64,000 nucleotides of DNA from Nocardioides okcheonensis (lineage in GTDB: Bacteria; Actinomycetota; Actinomycetes; Propionibacteriales; Nocardioidaceae), in assembly GCF_020991065.1 (NCBI RefSeq), contig NZ_CP087710.1:868001-932000 (forward strand). Direction: 5' to 3'. The notes beneath the pieces were generated by a model. That model was not told where the DNA came from. It worked only from the letters and a program-made list of their open reading frames with translations, and did not search any database. Both the position numbers and the translations under genes were made by a program. Within the stretch, counting starts at the first letter, position 1, and each line of letters starts with the position of its first letter. Positions 17,267-31,193 of the stretch are shown here, in pieces.

Positions 17267-18481
17267 TCAGTCCCTCTCGAGTACGGCGATGCCCGGGAGC
17301 TCCTTGCCCTCCAGGAACTCCAGCGACGCGCCACCGCCGGTGGAGATGTGACCGAACGCGGCCTCGTCGAAGCCGAGCGTGCGGACCGCGGCGGCGGAGT
17401 CGCCGCCGCCGACCACCGACAGGCCGTCGACCTTGGTCAGCGCCTCGGCGACGGCGCGGGTGCCGTCGGCGAACGCGTCGACCTCGAAGACGCCCATCGG
17501 CCCGTTCCAGAAGACCGTGCGGGCGTCGGCCAGGGCGGCCGCGAAGGCCGCCGACGAGTCGGGGCCGATGTCGAGGCCCAGGGCGTCCGCCGGGATCTCG
17601 CCGGCGGCCACGACCCGGGGCTCGGGCTCGCGGTCGCCCGACGGGAACGCCGTGTCGACCACGACGTCGGTGGGGAGCAGGATCTCGACGCCGCGGTCCT
17701 CCGCCTCGCGGAGGTAACGGGTGCAGGTGTCGAGCTGGTCGGCCTCGAGCAGGCTCTTGCCGACCTCGTGCCCCTGCGCCTTGAGGAAGGTGAACACCAT
17801 CCCGCCGCCGATGAGCAGCTTGTCGGCCTTGTCGATCAGGTTGTCGATGACGCCGAGCTTGTCGGAGACCTTCGACCCGCCCAGCACGACCACGTAGGGC
17901 CGGTCCGGGTGCTCGGTGAGGCGACGCAGCACGTCGACCTCCGCCGCGACCAGCCCGCCCATCGCGGACGGCAGCCGGAGCGCGACGTCGTAGACGCTGG
18001 CCTGCTTGCGGTGCACGACGCCGAAGCCGTCGGAGACGAAGGCGTCGGCGAGCTGGGCGAGCTGGTCGGCGAAGGACGCGCGGACGGCGTCGTCCTTGCT
18101 GGTCTCGCCGTCGTTGAAGCGAACGTTCTCCAGCAGCGCGACGTCGCCGTCGCCGAGGCCCTCGACCGTCTCGGTGGCGCTCGCCCCGACCGTGTCGGTG
18201 GCGAAGGCGACCGGCCGGCCGAGCAGCTCGGAGAGCCGCTCGGCGACCGGACGCAGCGAGTACGCCGGGTCGGGCGCTCCCTTGGGCCGGCCCAGGTGGG
18301 CGGTGACGACCACCCGGGCGCCCGCCTCGGCGAGCCGGTCGATGGTCGGGACGCTCGCGCGGATCCGGCCGTCGTCGGTGATGGTGGTGCCGTCGAGGGG
18401 CACGTTGAGGTCCGAGCGGACCAGGACGCGCTTGCCCCTCAGGTCACCCAGCGACTCGATGCCTGCAGTGTGGTCGGTCAT
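17267..18481 (-). CDS. pgk: Phosphoglycerate kinase
   Basis: 404 residues; makes ATP from 1,3-bisphosphoglycerate. N-terminal [15 protein letters not shown] and the C-terminal nucleotide loop [12 protein letters not shown] are typical, and the [18 protein letters not shown] hinge region is intact. It lies 4 nt after gap and 3 nt before tpiA, indicating a single operon. Confidence 0.97.
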   Translation of the reverse strand: MTDHTAGIESLGDLRGKRVLVRSDLNVPLDGTTITDDGRIRASVPTIDRLAEAGARVVVTAHLGRPKGAPDPAYSLRPVAERLSELLGRPVAFATDTVGASATETVEGLGDGDVALLENVRFNDGETSKDDAVRASFADQLAQLADAFVSDGFGVVHRKQASVYDVALRLPSAMGGLVAAEVDVLRRLTEHPDRPYVVVLGGSKVSDKLGVIDNLIDKADKLLIGGGMVFTFLKAQGHEVGKSLLEADQLDTCTRYLREAEDRGVEILLPTDVVVDTAFPSGDREPEPRVVAAGEIPADALGLDIGPDSSAAFAAALADARTVFWNGPMGVFEVDAFADGTRAVAEALTKVDGLSVVGGGDSAAAVRTLGFDEAAFGHISTGGGASLEFLEGKELPGIAVLERD

Positions 18482-18485
18482 CGAT

Positions 18486-19712
<1,227 letters not shown>

Positions 19713-20699
19713 TCAACCCTCGTCGACGAGCATCTCCGGCGTCAGCGAGGCCTCGGTGTCGGGGATGCCGAGCTCCTCGGCGCGCTTGTCGGCCATCGCG
19801 AGCAGCCGGCGGATCCGGCCGGCGATCGCGTCCTTGGTGAGCACCGGGTCGTGCAGCTGCCCGAGCTCCTCGAGCGACGCCTGCTTGTGCTCGAGGCGCA
19901 GGTGGCCGGCCTGGCGCAGGTGGTCGGGGATCTCCTCGCCGAGGATCTCCAGGGCGCGCTCGACCCGAGCCCCCGCGGCCACCGCCGCACGGGCCGAGCG
20001 GCGCAGGTTGGCGTCGTCGAAGTTGGCGAGCCGGTTGGCGGTCGCGCGCACCTCGCGCCGCATCCGCCGCTCCTCCCAGGCCATCAGCGACTCGTGGGCC
20101 CCGAGACGGGTCAGCAGCGCGCCGATCGCGTCGCCGTCGCGGATGACGACCCGGTCGACGCCGCGCACCTCGCGCGCCTTGGCCGAGATCCCGAGGCGGC
20201 GGGCCACGCCGACGATGGCGAGGGCGGCCTCCGGGCCGGGGCAGGTGATCTCCAGGGAGGAGGACCGGCCGGGCTCGGTGAGCGAGCCGTGGGCCAGGAA
20301 CGCGCCGCGCCACGCGGCGACGGCGTCGCAGCCACCGCCGCTGACGACGGCCGGCGGCAGGCCACGCACCGGGCGCCCGCGCTGGTCGAGCAGGCCGGTC
20401 TGGCGCGCCAGCGCCTCGCCGTCCTTGGTCACCCGGACGATGTAGCGGCTGCCCTTGCGGATGCCGTTGCCCTGCACCATGACGACGTCGGAGGTGTGCC
20501 CGTAGACCTCGGAGATGTCCTTGCGGAGCCGGCGCGCGGCCGCCCCGGTGTCGAGCTCGGCCTCGACCACGATCCGTCCGCTCACGATGTGGAGACCGCC
20601 CGCGAAGCGGAGCATCGAGGCGACCTCGGCCTTGCGGCAGCAGGTCTTGGTGATCTGGGTGGAGGCGAGCTCGGCCTTCACCTGTGCCGTCATTGCCAT
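19713..20699 (-). CDS. whiA: Sporulation/cell-division regulator WhiA
   Basis: 328-residue WhiA. It has an N-terminal degenerate LAGLIDADG homing-endonuclease-like domain ([21 protein letters not shown]) and a C-terminal helix-turn-helix ([22 protein letters not shown]). In Streptomyces WhiA works with WhiB to start sporulation septation; it is conserved in non-sporulating Gram-positives too. It ends the conserved uvrC-rapZ-yvcK-whiA gene group. Two Met codons are possible (MAMTAQ); the first is used. Confidence 0.95.
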   Translation of the reverse strand: MAMTAQVKAELASTQITKTCCRKAEVASMLRFAGGLHIVSGRIVVEAELDTGAAARRLRKDISEVYGHTSDVVMVQGNGIRKGSRYIVRVTKDGEALARQTGLLDQRGRPVRGLPPAVVSGGGCDAVAAWRGAFLAHGSLTEPGRSSSLEITCPGPEAALAIVGVARRLGISAKAREVRGVDRVVIRDGDAIGALLTRLGAHESLMAWEERRMRREVRATANRLANFDDANLRRSARAAVAAGARVERALEILGEEIPDHLRQAGHLRLEHKQASLEELGQLHDPVLTKDAIAGRIRRLLAMADKRAEELGIPDTEASLTPEMLVDEG

Positions 20700-20768
20700 G
20701 GCCCGAATCCTGCCATGGAGGTCAACGACCCTCGGCGGGCTCGTCGAGGACCCCCGCGCGGACGTGAC

Positions 20769-21737
20769 TCAGGCCTCGTCGACGATCCGCCGGAAGGCCT
20801 CGGCGAGCCGGTCGGGGTCGTGACGCGGCTCCCCCGGCACGCAGACGTCGGCCACGACCAGGCGCCCGCCGCGGTCGGCGACCACCTTCTCCAGCTGCTC
20901 GCGGTCCTCCCCGACCGACGCCGCGTCGGCGAGCACGGTGTGGACGGTGAGGTCGGGCGCGTGCTCCCAGAGCGCGGCCAGGTGGTCCTCGGCGCCGAAG
21001 CCGGTGGTCTCCCCCGCCTGGGCCTCCAGGTTGAGGACGACCACCAGCCGGGCGTCGGTCTCGGCGAGCGCGCGGCGCAGGCCGGGGACCATGAGGTGCG
21101 GGATCACCGAGGTGAACCACGACCCGGGCCCGAGCACCACCCACTCGGCCGCGAGGATCGCCTCGACCGCCTCCGGGCAGGCCTGCGGGTCCTCGGGGAC
21201 GAGGGAGACGGACTCGATCTGACCGGGCGCGGTCGCGACCTCGACCTGGCCCTGCACGACCTGCACCCGGGTGGGGTCGTCGGGGTCGCCGCCGCGGACG
21301 CGACCGGTGATGTCCATCGGCGTGGTCGCCATCGGCAGCACCCGTCCGTGGGCGCCGAGGAGGCGTCCGACCCAGTCGAGCGCGCGCACGTGGTCGCCCA
21401 TCAGCTCCCAGAGCGACACGATCAGCAGGTTGCCGACGACGTGGCCGTTCATCTCGCCGTCGCCGGCGAAGCGGTGCTGGACGACGTCGGCCCAGGTCCG
21501 GCCCCACTCGTCGTCGCCGCAGAGCGCGGCCAGCGCCATCCGGAGGTCGCCGGGCGGGAGCACGCCGAACTCGCCCCGGAGCCGACCGGAGGACCCGCCG
21601 TTGTCGGCGACGGTCACGATCGCGGTGAGGTCGTCGATGGTGAGGTCGTCGTGGAGGCGTCGCAGCGCCGACAGGGTCGCGGCCAGCCCGTGCCCGCCGC
21701 CGAGCGCGACCGCGGCCTGCGCGGTCTCGCGGGCCAC
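20769..21737 (-). CDS. yvcK: YvcK/CofD-like UDP-sugar-binding protein
   Basis: 322 residues of the gluconeogenesis factor (YvcK/YbhK) group of the CofD superfamily. Motifs ALGGGHGLAATLSALRRL, TVADNGGSSGRLRGEFG and LGPGSWFTSVIPHLMVPG are diagnostic. Family members bind UDP-activated sugars and influence central carbon metabolism and cell-wall growth. It starts 2 nt before the end of rapZ region boundary (rapZ stop 21739-21741) and is followed by whiA after 69 nt. Confidence 0.92.
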   Translation of the reverse strand: MARETAQAAVALGGGHGLAATLSALRRLHDDLTIDDLTAIVTVADNGGSSGRLRGEFGVLPPGDLRMALAALCGDDEWGRTWADVVQHRFAGDGEMNGHVVGNLLIVSLWELMGDHVRALDWVGRLLGAHGRVLPMATTPMDITGRVRGGDPDDPTRVQVVQGQVEVATAPGQIESVSLVPEDPQACPEAVEAILAAEWVVLGPGSWFTSVIPHLMVPGLRRALAETDARLVVVLNLEAQAGETTGFGAEDHLAALWEHAPDLTVHTVLADAASVGEDREQLEKVVADRGGRLVVADVCVPGEPRHDPDRLAEAFRRIVDEA

Positions 21738-21738
21738 G

Positions 21739-22617
21739 TCACTCCCTGCCGAGGTCGCGGTGCGCGGTGCTGACGTCGTGGCCGGACTCGCGGAGCAGGC
21801 CCGCGATCGCCTCGGTCATCGCGACGCTGCGGTGCTTGCCGCCGGTGCAGCCGACCGCCACCTGCATGAAGCGCTTGCCCTCGACGAGGTAGCCCTCGGC
21901 GACGGTCCGCAGCACGGGGAGGTACTGGTCGAGGAACTGTCCCGCTCCGGGCTGGGAGAGGACGTACGCCGAGACGTCGGGGTCGCGACCGTTCTGCGGG
22001 CGCAGCTCGGGGATCCAGTGGGGGTTCGGGAGGAACCGCATGTCGGCCACCCAGTCCGCGTCGACGGGGATGCCGTACTTGAAGCCGAAGCTGATGACGG
22101 TCACCTTGAGCCGGGTGGAGGCCTCGGTGCCGAAGAGCCCGGCGATCCGGTCCTGGAGCTGGTGGACGTTGAAGTTGGAGGTGTCGAGGAGCACGTCGGC
22201 GTCGCCGCGGAGCTCGGCCATCACCTCGCGCTCGCGGCGCAGCCCGTGGAGCAGCCGCCCGCCCGCCTGCAGCGGGTGGGGACGGCGCGCGGCCTCCTGG
22301 CGCCGGACCAGCACGTCGTCGGTGGCCTCGAGGAAGAGCAGCGTCGTGGGGCGACCGGTGACCTGCTGGTGCCGGTTGGCCTGGAGGGAGTCGAAGAACG
22401 AGCCGGAGCGCACGTCGACCACGACCGCGATCGGCTGGGTGATGCCGCGGCTGTCGTCGACGAGGCGCACGACGTCGCGCACCAGCGTCGGCGGCAGGTT
22501 GTCGACGACGAAGTAGCCGAGGTCCTCGAGCTCCTTGGCCGCGGTGCTGCGCCCGGCGCCGGTCATGCCGGTGACGATCACCAGCTCGCCGGGGGTCGGC
22601 TCGCTCACGTGGGACAT
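21739..22617 (-). CDS. rapZ: RapZ (YvcJ) nucleotide-binding RNase adapter protein
   Basis: 292 residues. The P-loop reads GMTGAGRSTA (Arg in place of the usual Lys, as often in actinobacteria), followed by a Walker-B-like VVDVRSG segment and the C-terminal GCTGGKHRSV domain that in E. coli RapZ binds RNA. In proteobacteria it controls the sRNA GlmZ and thereby amino-sugar synthesis; the actinobacterial role is less clear. It begins 3 nt after the uvrC stop. Confidence 0.92.
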   Translation of the reverse strand: MSHVSEPTPGELVIVTGMTGAGRSTAAKELEDLGYFVVDNLPPTLVRDVVRLVDDSRGITQPIAVVVDVRSGSFFDSLQANRHQQVTGRPTTLLFLEATDDVLVRRQEAARRPHPLQAGGRLLHGLRREREVMAELRGDADVLLDTSNFNVHQLQDRIAGLFGTEASTRLKVTVISFGFKYGIPVDADWVADMRFLPNPHWIPELRPQNGRDPDVSAYVLSQPGAGQFLDQYLPVLRTVAEGYLVEGKRFMQVAVGCTGGKHRSVAMTEAIAGLLRESGHDVSTAHRDLGRE

Positions 22618-22620
22618 GAC

Positions 22621-24615
22621 CTAGTCCTCCTCCAGGATCTCGCCGGTGGCGGTGTTGACCACCGGTGCGGTGGCTGCAGTCTTGCGGCTCGCGTCGCCCT
22701 TCGCGACCGCGTCCTTGATGGCGGCGGCGGTGCGGGGCCCGATGCCGGGCACCAGCGCGATGTCGTCGACCTCGGCCTCGCGGAGCTTCTTCAGCGAGCC
22801 GAAGTGCTTGAGAAGCGTCCGACGCCGCACCTCGCCGAGCCCGGGGACGTCGTCGAGCAGGCTCTCCACCATCGACTTGGAGCGGCGGTTGCGGTGGTGG
22901 GTGATCGCGAAGCGGTGGGCCTCGTCGCGGATCCGCTGGAGGAGGTAGAGGCCCTCGCTGGTGCGGGCCATGATCACCGGGTCCTCCTCGTCGGGCAGCC
23001 ACACCTCCTCGAGCCGCTTGGCGAGCCCGCAGACGGGGATGTCGTCCATGCCGAGCTCGGCGAGCGCCTGCTGGGCCGCCGCGACCTGCGGCGGGCCGCC
23101 GTCGACGACCACCAGGGAGGGGGCGTACGCGAACTTGCGCGGGCGGCCCGTCTCCGGATCGACGAGCATCGGACCCGCGTCGGTGCTGACCGTCTCGCTC
23201 CTGCCCTGCTCGTCCTGGAGCCGCTTGAAGCGCCGGGTGATCACCTCGTGCATCGAGGCGACGTCGTTCTGCCCGTCGACGCCGCGGATCACGAACCGGC
23301 GGTACTCCGACTTGCGGGCCAGGCCGTCCTCGAAGACGACCATCGAGGCGACGACCTCGGTGCCCTGGAGGTTGGACACGTCGTAGCACTCGATGCGCAG
23401 CGGCACCTCGTCGAGCGACAGCGCCTGCTGGATCTCCTCGAGCGCGCGGTTGCGGGTGGTGAGGTCGCTGGCCCGCTTGGTCTTGTGGAGCGCGAGCGCC
23501 TGGGCGGCGTTCGAGGCGACGGTCTCCTGCAGGTCGCGCTTGTCGCCGCGCTGCGGGACCCGGATCGCGACCCTGCTGCCGCGCCGCTCCCCCAGCAGCT
23601 CCTCGAGGACCTGGTGGTCCGGCGGCAGCGCCGGGACCAGCACCTCCCGCGGGATCGCGTCGCGGCCCTCGTCGCTGGTGACCCCGCCGTAGAGCTGGAG
23701 CAGGAAGTCCTGGACGAGCTCGGCGGTGCCGCCCTCATCGGTGCGGTCGGCGACCCAGCCGCGCTGGCCGCGGATCCGGCCGCCGCGGACGTAGAAGATC
23801 TGCACCGCCACCTCGAGCGGGTCCTCCGCCAGCGCGATCACGTCGGCGTCGGTGCCGTCGCCGAGCACGACCGCCTGCTTCTCCAGCGCCTTGGTCAGCG
23901 CCCCGAGGTCGTCGCGCAGCCGGGCCGCCTTCTCGAAGTCGAGCGCCTCGGAGGCGGCGTACATCTCCTTCTCGATGCGACGCGTGAAGGCCGAGGTGTT
24001 GCCGGCCATGAAGTCGCAGAAGTCGTCGACGATCTCGCGGTGCTGCTCGGCGCTGACCGTGCCGACGCAGGGCGCCGAGCACTTGTCGATGTAGCCCAGC
24101 AGGCAGGGGCGGCCGATCTGGGCCGAGCGCTTGAACACGCCGTTGCTGCACGAGCGCATCGGGAAGACCCGCAGGAGCAGGTCGACCGTCTCGCGGATCG
24201 CCCACGCGTGGCTGTAGGGGCCGAAGTAGCGCGTCCCCCGGCGCTTCGCGCCGCGCCCCACCATCACGCGGGGGAACTCCTCGCCGACCGTGACCGCGAG
24301 CCAGGGGTACGACTTGTCGTCGCGGTACTTGACGTTGAAGCGCGGGTCGAACTCCTTGATCCAGCTGTACTCCAGCTGGAGGGCCTCGACCTCCGTGTCG
24401 ACGACCGTCCACTCCACGCTCGCGCCGGTGGTCACCATGGTGGCCGTGCGCGGGTGCAGGTTGCCGATGTCCTGGAAGTACGACGACAACCGCGGACGCA
24501 GGCTCTTGGCCTTGCCGACGTAGATCACGCGGCCCTTGGCGTCACGGAACCGGTAGACCCCCGGCTTGGTCGGGATCGACCCCGGCGCAGGTCGGTAGGA
24601 GCTCGGCGTGGCCAC
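22621..24615 (-). CDS. uvrC: Excinuclease ABC subunit C
   Basis: 664 residues; makes both incisions of nucleotide excision repair. GIY-YIG domain at the N-terminus ([20 protein letters not shown]), UVR domain near residue 215 ([14 protein letters not shown]), RNase H-like nuclease region ([20 protein letters not shown]) and C-terminal helix-hairpin-helix pair ([20 protein letters not shown]). The start is GTG 24615, with TAGGGT 6 nt upstream. All three uvr genes lie in this window, at three separate places. Confidence 0.97.
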   Translation of the reverse strand: MATPSSYRPAPGSIPTKPGVYRFRDAKGRVIYVGKAKSLRPRLSSYFQDIGNLHPRTATMVTTGASVEWTVVDTEVEALQLEYSWIKEFDPRFNVKYRDDKSYPWLAVTVGEEFPRVMVGRGAKRRGTRYFGPYSHAWAIRETVDLLLRVFPMRSCSNGVFKRSAQIGRPCLLGYIDKCSAPCVGTVSAEQHREIVDDFCDFMAGNTSAFTRRIEKEMYAASEALDFEKAARLRDDLGALTKALEKQAVVLGDGTDADVIALAEDPLEVAVQIFYVRGGRIRGQRGWVADRTDEGGTAELVQDFLLQLYGGVTSDEGRDAIPREVLVPALPPDHQVLEELLGERRGSRVAIRVPQRGDKRDLQETVASNAAQALALHKTKRASDLTTRNRALEEIQQALSLDEVPLRIECYDVSNLQGTEVVASMVVFEDGLARKSEYRRFVIRGVDGQNDVASMHEVITRRFKRLQDEQGRSETVSTDAGPMLVDPETGRPRKFAYAPSLVVVDGGPPQVAAAQQALAELGMDDIPVCGLAKRLEEVWLPDEEDPVIMARTSEGLYLLQRIRDEAHRFAITHHRNRRSKSMVESLLDDVPGLGEVRRRTLLKHFGSLKKLREAEVDDIALVPGIGPRTAAAIKDAVAKGDASRKTAATAPVVNTATGEILEED

Positions 24616-24621
24616 CGGACA

Positions 24622-24627
24622 ACCCTA
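24622..24627 (-). promoter_or_regulatory. -10 box of uvrC, leaderless type
   Basis: TAGGGT on the minus strand, 6 nt before the GTG at 24615. No LexA-like palindrome is visible near it. Confidence 0.55.
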
Positions 24628-24671
24628 CGGGCGACCCCCGACAGCGCCCGCCGCGTGGTGGCGGGTGAGGG

Positions 24672-25136
24672 TCAGGCGCGGGTGATGGAGTCGCCGTCGA
24701 CCGCGATCTGGACCTCGGCCAGCCCCGACGTCGCCGGGCCCTGGATGACCGAGCCGTCCTCGATCGAGAAGGTGCTGCCGTGGCAGGGGCACGGGATCTC
24801 CCCGTCGGTGCTCGACTCGACCGAGCAGCCCTGGTGGGTGCACGTCGCGGAGAACGCCTTGAAGTCGCCCTCGGTCGGCTGGGTGACGACGACCTTGGCG
24901 GCCGCGACCACGAAGCAGCCGCCCACCGGCACGTCGGCCGTGGTCGCGAGCGCCTCGGCCGTCGCACCGTCGCTGCTGCTCGAGCCGGAGTCGCTCGGCT
25001 CGCTGGAGCCGGACGAGGAGTCGGACGGGGAGGAGTCGCTCGCGGTGTCGTCCGAGCCGCAGGCGGCCAGCAGGGGCACGCCCACGGCGACGGCAGCGGA
25101 TCCGGCGAGGGCACGACGTCGGTTGATGGCTGTCAT
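24672..25136 (-). CDS. Rieske [2Fe-2S] lipoprotein
   Basis: 154 residues. The N-terminus combines a twin-Arg-like RRRALAG with a lipobox (LLAAC26), so it is probably exported folded and lipid-anchored. A Ser/Asp-rich spacer (about 28-58) follows. The Rieske cluster ligands are C99/H101 (CTHQGC) and C116/H119 (CPCHGS), with C104 and C118 as the disulfide pair. It is a small soluble-type Rieske protein, not the cytochrome bc1 subunit; its redox partner is unknown. It has its own leaderless-type promoter and sits between uvrA and uvrC. Confidence 0.9.
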   Translation of the reverse strand: MTAINRRRALAGSAAVAVGVPLLAACGSDDTASDSSPSDSSSGSSEPSDSGSSSSDGATAEALATTADVPVGGCFVVAAAKVVVTQPTEGDFKAFSATCTHQGCSVESSTDGEIPCPCHGSTFSIEDGSVIQGPATSGLAEVQIAVDGDSITRA

Positions 25137-25142
25137 GGCGCG

Positions 25143-25148
25143 AGACTA
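25143..25148 (-). promoter_or_regulatory. -10 box of the Rieske lipoprotein gene, leaderless type
   Basis: TAGTCT on the minus strand, 6 nt before the ATG at 25136. Confidence 0.55.
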
Positions 25149-25187
25149 GCCAGCAGCCCTGTGAAAACCCTGTGAGATGCCGCCGAG

Positions 25188-28208
<3,021 letters not shown>

Positions 28209-28237
28209 AGTGGTCCTCGTTCTGGCGTGAGTCGGGG

Positions 28238-28253
28238 TCGAACAGATGTTCGT
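28238..28253. promoter_or_regulatory. LexA (SOS) box upstream of uvrA
   Basis: TCGAAC-AGAT-GTTCGT matches the actinobacterial/Bacillus-type LexA operator TCGAAC-N4-GTTCGA at all but the last base. It is 30-45 nt upstream of the uvrA start codon, the right place for repression. Confidence 0.75.
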
Positions 28254-28358
28254 CCCAGTGTCCCGGTCGGGTCAAGCCGACAGACCGTGACACTTTCTCA
28301 CGCACCTCCGACAGCGCACCCATCGTCCACCCGGCAGGGTGGGTGGCACGATGGCCGC

Positions 28359-29063
28359 GTGACCGAGACCACGCCCACCGTCGGCGACCTGCTGCACGCG
28401 GCCGACGGCGCCCTCGTCCGCACGGTCGACGGGCTCGACGCGACCGCGCTCGCCGATCCGTCCCTGCTCCCGGGGTGGACCCGCGGGCACGTGGTCGCCC
28501 ACCTGGCGCTCAACGCCGAGGCGCTGGCCGGCGTCCTGCACGGCGCCCACGTCGGCCGGCCGCAGCCCATGTACCCCTCGCAGGAGCGCCGCGACACCGA
28601 CATCGACGACCTCGCCGTCGCCGCCCCCGCGGAGCTCCGCCAGCGTCTCCTCGCCGGCACCGGCGCCTTCGCCGAGGCCCTCCGGTCGATGGGCGACGCG
28701 GACTGGGACGGCAGCTTCGAGCGCACCCCGGGCGCGCGGGTGATCCGGGTGGCGGCGGTGCCGCTGATGCGGCTGCGCGAGGTGGAGATCCACCACGCCG
28801 ACCTCGGCAGCGGCTACACCCACGCCGACTGGAGCGCCGACTTCGACCGGGTCCTGCTCGACTCGCTCACGAAGTTCGACACCCCGACGCCGATCACCGT
28901 CCGTCCCACCGACCTCGACGGCGAGTGGCGCTACGGTCCGGAGGGCGACGGCCCCGTCGTGTCCGGCCCCGCCGGCGCGGCCGCCTGGTGGCTCACCGGC
29001 CGCGGGTCGGGCGAGGGCCTCACGTCCAGCACGCACGAGCTCCCGGAGATGGAGGCATGGTGA
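28359..29063 (+). CDS. Maleylpyruvate isomerase-like, mycothiol-dependent enzyme family protein
   Basis: 234 residues of the DinB/MDMPI superfamily: an N-terminal four-helix metal-binding domain (GWTRGHVVAHLALNAEAL, and EIHHADLG providing the metal-ligand histidines) and the C-terminal MDMPI-type domain. Family members use mycothiol, the actinobacterial thiol, in isomerisation or conjugation. The substrate is unknown. GTG 28359 is chosen from the start of similarity. The stop codon overlaps the start of the metallo-hydrolase gene, so the two are coupled. Confidence 0.88.
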   Translation: MTETTPTVGDLLHAADGALVRTVDGLDATALADPSLLPGWTRGHVVAHLALNAEALAGVLHGAHVGRPQPMYPSQERRDTDIDDLAVAAPAELRQRLLAGTGAFAEALRSMGDADWDGSFERTPGARVIRVAAVPLMRLREVEIHHADLGSGYTHADWSADFDRVLLDSLTKFDTPTPITVRPTDLDGEWRYGPEGDGPVVSGPAGAAAWWLTGRGSGEGLTSSTHELPEMEAW

Positions 29064-29749
29064 ACGACCACACCTACACGGGGGACGTGTCCCCCGGCGG
29101 CACCCCCGACGTACGCACGCTGGGGTCGCTCACGATCACCAAGGTGGCCGTGGACCCGGAGATGTCCAACAACTGCTACCTCCTGCACTGCGGGGAGACC
29201 GACGAGCTGGTCCTCGTCGACGCCGCCGCCGAGCCGGAGCGGCTGCTCGGGCTGATCGGCGACCGCTCGCTCACCTCGGTCGTCACGACCCACCAGCACT
29301 GGGACCACCACCGCGGCCTCGCCGCAGTGGTGGCCGCGCACCCCGGCGCGACCGTCGTCGCCGGTGCGCCCGACGCCGACGCGATCGAGGAGCAGACCGG
29401 GGTCCGGGTCGGTCGCCGGGTCGGCGACGGCGACAAGGTCGCGGTCGGCACCTGCGACCTGCAGGTCGTGGCGATCGCCGGGCACACGCCGGGCTCGATC
29501 TGCCTGCTGCTCGACGACGGGCAGGTCGCACCCACGCCGCACCTGTTCACCGGCGACTCGCTCTTCCCGGGCGGCGTCGGCAACACCTTCGGCGACGCCG
29601 ACGCCTTCGTGCAGCTGCTCGGGGAGGTCGAGACCAAGCTCTTCGACCGGCTGCCCGACGAGACCTGGTTCTACCCCGGCCACGGCAACGACGGGCGCAT
29701 CGGCGACGAGCGCCCGCACCTCGCGGAGTGGCGCGAGCGGGGCTGGTGA
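29057..29749 (+). CDS. MBL-fold metallo-hydrolase (glyoxalase II-like)
   Basis: 230 residues. The metal site TTHQHWDHHRG (HxHxDH) is followed by downstream His ligands in GHTPGS and by the Asp in TGDSLFPGG, and ends with a FYPGHGNDG motif. This arrangement resembles glyoxalase II/hydroxyacylglutathione hydrolases. Overlap with the mycothiol-family gene suggests a shared thiol-detoxification role, e.g. hydrolysis of a mycothiol thioester; this is inference. Confidence 0.88.
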   Translation: MVNDHTYTGDVSPGGTPDVRTLGSLTITKVAVDPEMSNNCYLLHCGETDELVLVDAAAEPERLLGLIGDRSLTSVVTTHQHWDHHRGLAAVVAAHPGATVVAGAPDADAIEEQTGVRVGRRVGDGDKVAVGTCDLQVVAIAGHTPGSICLLLDDGQVAPTPHLFTGDSLFPGGVGNTFGDADAFVQLLGEVETKLFDRLPDETWFYPGHGNDGRIGDERPHLAEWRERGW

Positions 29750-29795
29750 CGCCCGGCCGCACCGGGGTCCACGGCCGGCGTGGCAGGCTGGGTGC

Positions 29796-30476
29796 ATGAG
29801 CACGCGTGACCTGACCCTGGCCGACTTCGAGCAGACCGTGAGCGGCGAGGGCATCGTCCTGGTCGACTTCTGGGCCTCCTGGTGCGGTCCGTGCCGCCAG
29901 TTCGCCCCGGTCTACGAGAAGGCGTCGCAGGACAACCCGGACATCGTCTTCGGCAAGGTCGACACCGAGGCCGAGCAGCAGCTGAGCCAGATGGCGGCGA
30001 TCACCTCGATCCCGACGCTGATGCTCTTCCGCGACGGGGTCCTGCTGTTCAACCAGGCCGGCGCGCTGCCGCCGCAGGCGCTGGCCGGGGTCATCGAGCA
30101 GGCCCGCGAGCTCGACATGGACGCCGTGCACCAGGAGGTGCAGGCCGCCCAGGAGGCCGCCGCCAACGGGCCGCAGGACGAGGTCGACCTCGACCAGTTC
30201 GCCGCCGCGCACAGCCAGGGCGCGTACGTCGTCGACGTCCGCGAGGCCGACGAGGTCGCCGGCGGCCGGGTGCCCGGCGCCGTGCACATCCCGATGAACG
30301 AGGTGCCCGGCCGCGTCGCCGAGCTGCCGCAGGACACCCCCTTCTTCGTCATCTGCGCCGCCGGGGGCCGCAGCCGCCAGGTGGTCGACCACCTGCGCGC
30401 GCAGGGCCTCCCCGCCATCAACGTGGCCGGCGGCACCGGCGGCTGGGCGCAGCGCGGCTGGCCGCTGGAGTCCTGA
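29796..30476 (+). CDS. Thioredoxin-rhodanese fusion protein
   Basis: 226 residues. Residues 1-105 are a thioredoxin domain with active site WCGPC (29-33) and the cis-Pro loop SIPTLMLF. A helical linker (about 108-128) leads to a rhodanese domain (about 130-225) with VVDVRE, a catalytic Cys at 187 (ICAAGGRSRQ) and a C-terminal GGTGGWAQRGWP. The fusion suggests thiol-persulfide exchange within one polypeptide. It lies 46 nt after the metallo-hydrolase. A CAGGCT box 6 nt before the ATG fits, imperfectly, the leaderless pattern. Confidence 0.92.
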   Translation: MSTRDLTLADFEQTVSGEGIVLVDFWASWCGPCRQFAPVYEKASQDNPDIVFGKVDTEAEQQLSQMAAITSIPTLMLFRDGVLLFNQAGALPPQALAGVIEQARELDMDAVHQEVQAAQEAAANGPQDEVDLDQFAAAHSQGAYVVDVREADEVAGGRVPGAVHIPMNEVPGRVAELPQDTPFFVICAAGGRSRQVVDHLRAQGLPAINVAGGTGGWAQRGWPLES

Positions 30477-30501
30477 GCCCGGCCCGTCCCGACCGTTGGG
30501 A

Positions 30502-30507
30502 TAGCCT
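30502..30507 (+). promoter_or_regulatory. -10 box of first sulfotransferase gene, leaderless type
   Basis: TAGCCT, 6 nt before the GTG at 30514; no Shine-Dalgarno sequence. Confidence 0.55.
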
Positions 30508-30513
30508 CGGCGC

Positions 30514-31155
30514 GTGCTGATCAGCGACTCCAAGCAGGTGCTCTTCGTCCACGTCCCCAAGACGGGTGGCGTGTCGGTCGAGGACACCGTGCGGGAGGCC
30601 TGCCCGGACGCCCGCAAGGCCCGTCCCGCGCTGGGCCGGCACGCGACCCTGGGCAAGATCCTCAAGCACGAGCCGCAGGTCGCCGACTACTGGACCTTCG
30701 GGTTCGTCCGGAACCCGTGGGCCCGGATGGTGTCGTGGTACTCGATGATCTCGCAGTGGGACCGCCGCCACGGGCCGGCCAGCGGCAAGCCGCAGGACGT
30801 CAAGCACGGGTCGATGCGCGACGGCAACGAGATGTGGCGCGCCGCGGCGGCCTACTCCGGCTTCGACGAGTTCGTCCTGCGCGGCACCGAGGAGCTGCCC
30901 CGCGTCGGCACCCCGCAGATCCGCTACCTGCGTGCCCCGAAGCACGGCCGCGAGGTCGACTTCATCGGCCGCACCGAGAACTTCGTCGCCGACCTCCAGC
31001 GCGTGCAGGTCCAGCTCGGCCTCGAGCCGTCGACGCCGGTGCACAAGAACAAGTCGAAGCACGGCACCTACCACGACTACTACACCGACGAGACGCGCGC
31101 GAAGGTCGCCGAGGTCTACGCCGAGGACATCGACCTCTTCGGCTACACGTACTGA
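30514..31155 (+). CDS. Sulfotransferase family protein (paralogue 1)
   Basis: 213 residues of the sulfotransferase-2-type superfamily. LFVHVPKTGGVSVE is the 5'-phosphosulfate (PAPS) loop and FVRNPWARMVSWYSM the 3'-phosphate motif. Such enzymes transfer sulfate from PAPS to a hydroxyl or amine acceptor, often a glycan or lipid. It is strikingly similar along its full length to the gene at 31909-32550, including a shared FGYTY/FGYTF C-terminus, so these are a recent duplication. Acceptor unknown. Confidence 0.87.
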   Translation: MLISDSKQVLFVHVPKTGGVSVEDTVREACPDARKARPALGRHATLGKILKHEPQVADYWTFGFVRNPWARMVSWYSMISQWDRRHGPASGKPQDVKHGSMRDGNEMWRAAAAYSGFDEFVLRGTEELPRVGTPQIRYLRAPKHGREVDFIGRTENFVADLQRVQVQLGLEPSTPVHKNKSKHGTYHDYYTDETRAKVAEVYAEDIDLFGYTY

Positions 31156-31193
31156 CCCGGCCCGCGGCCGACCGCGCGCACAACCGGTCGGGC

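Noticed and set aside
21271..25149. Very long plus-strand open frame (about 1290 codons) opposite yvcK-rapZ-uvrC
   Set aside because: It is antisense to three well-recognised genes, has shadow composition and no domain; a high-GC artefact. The same applies to long antisense frames opposite tpiA-pgk and uvrA.
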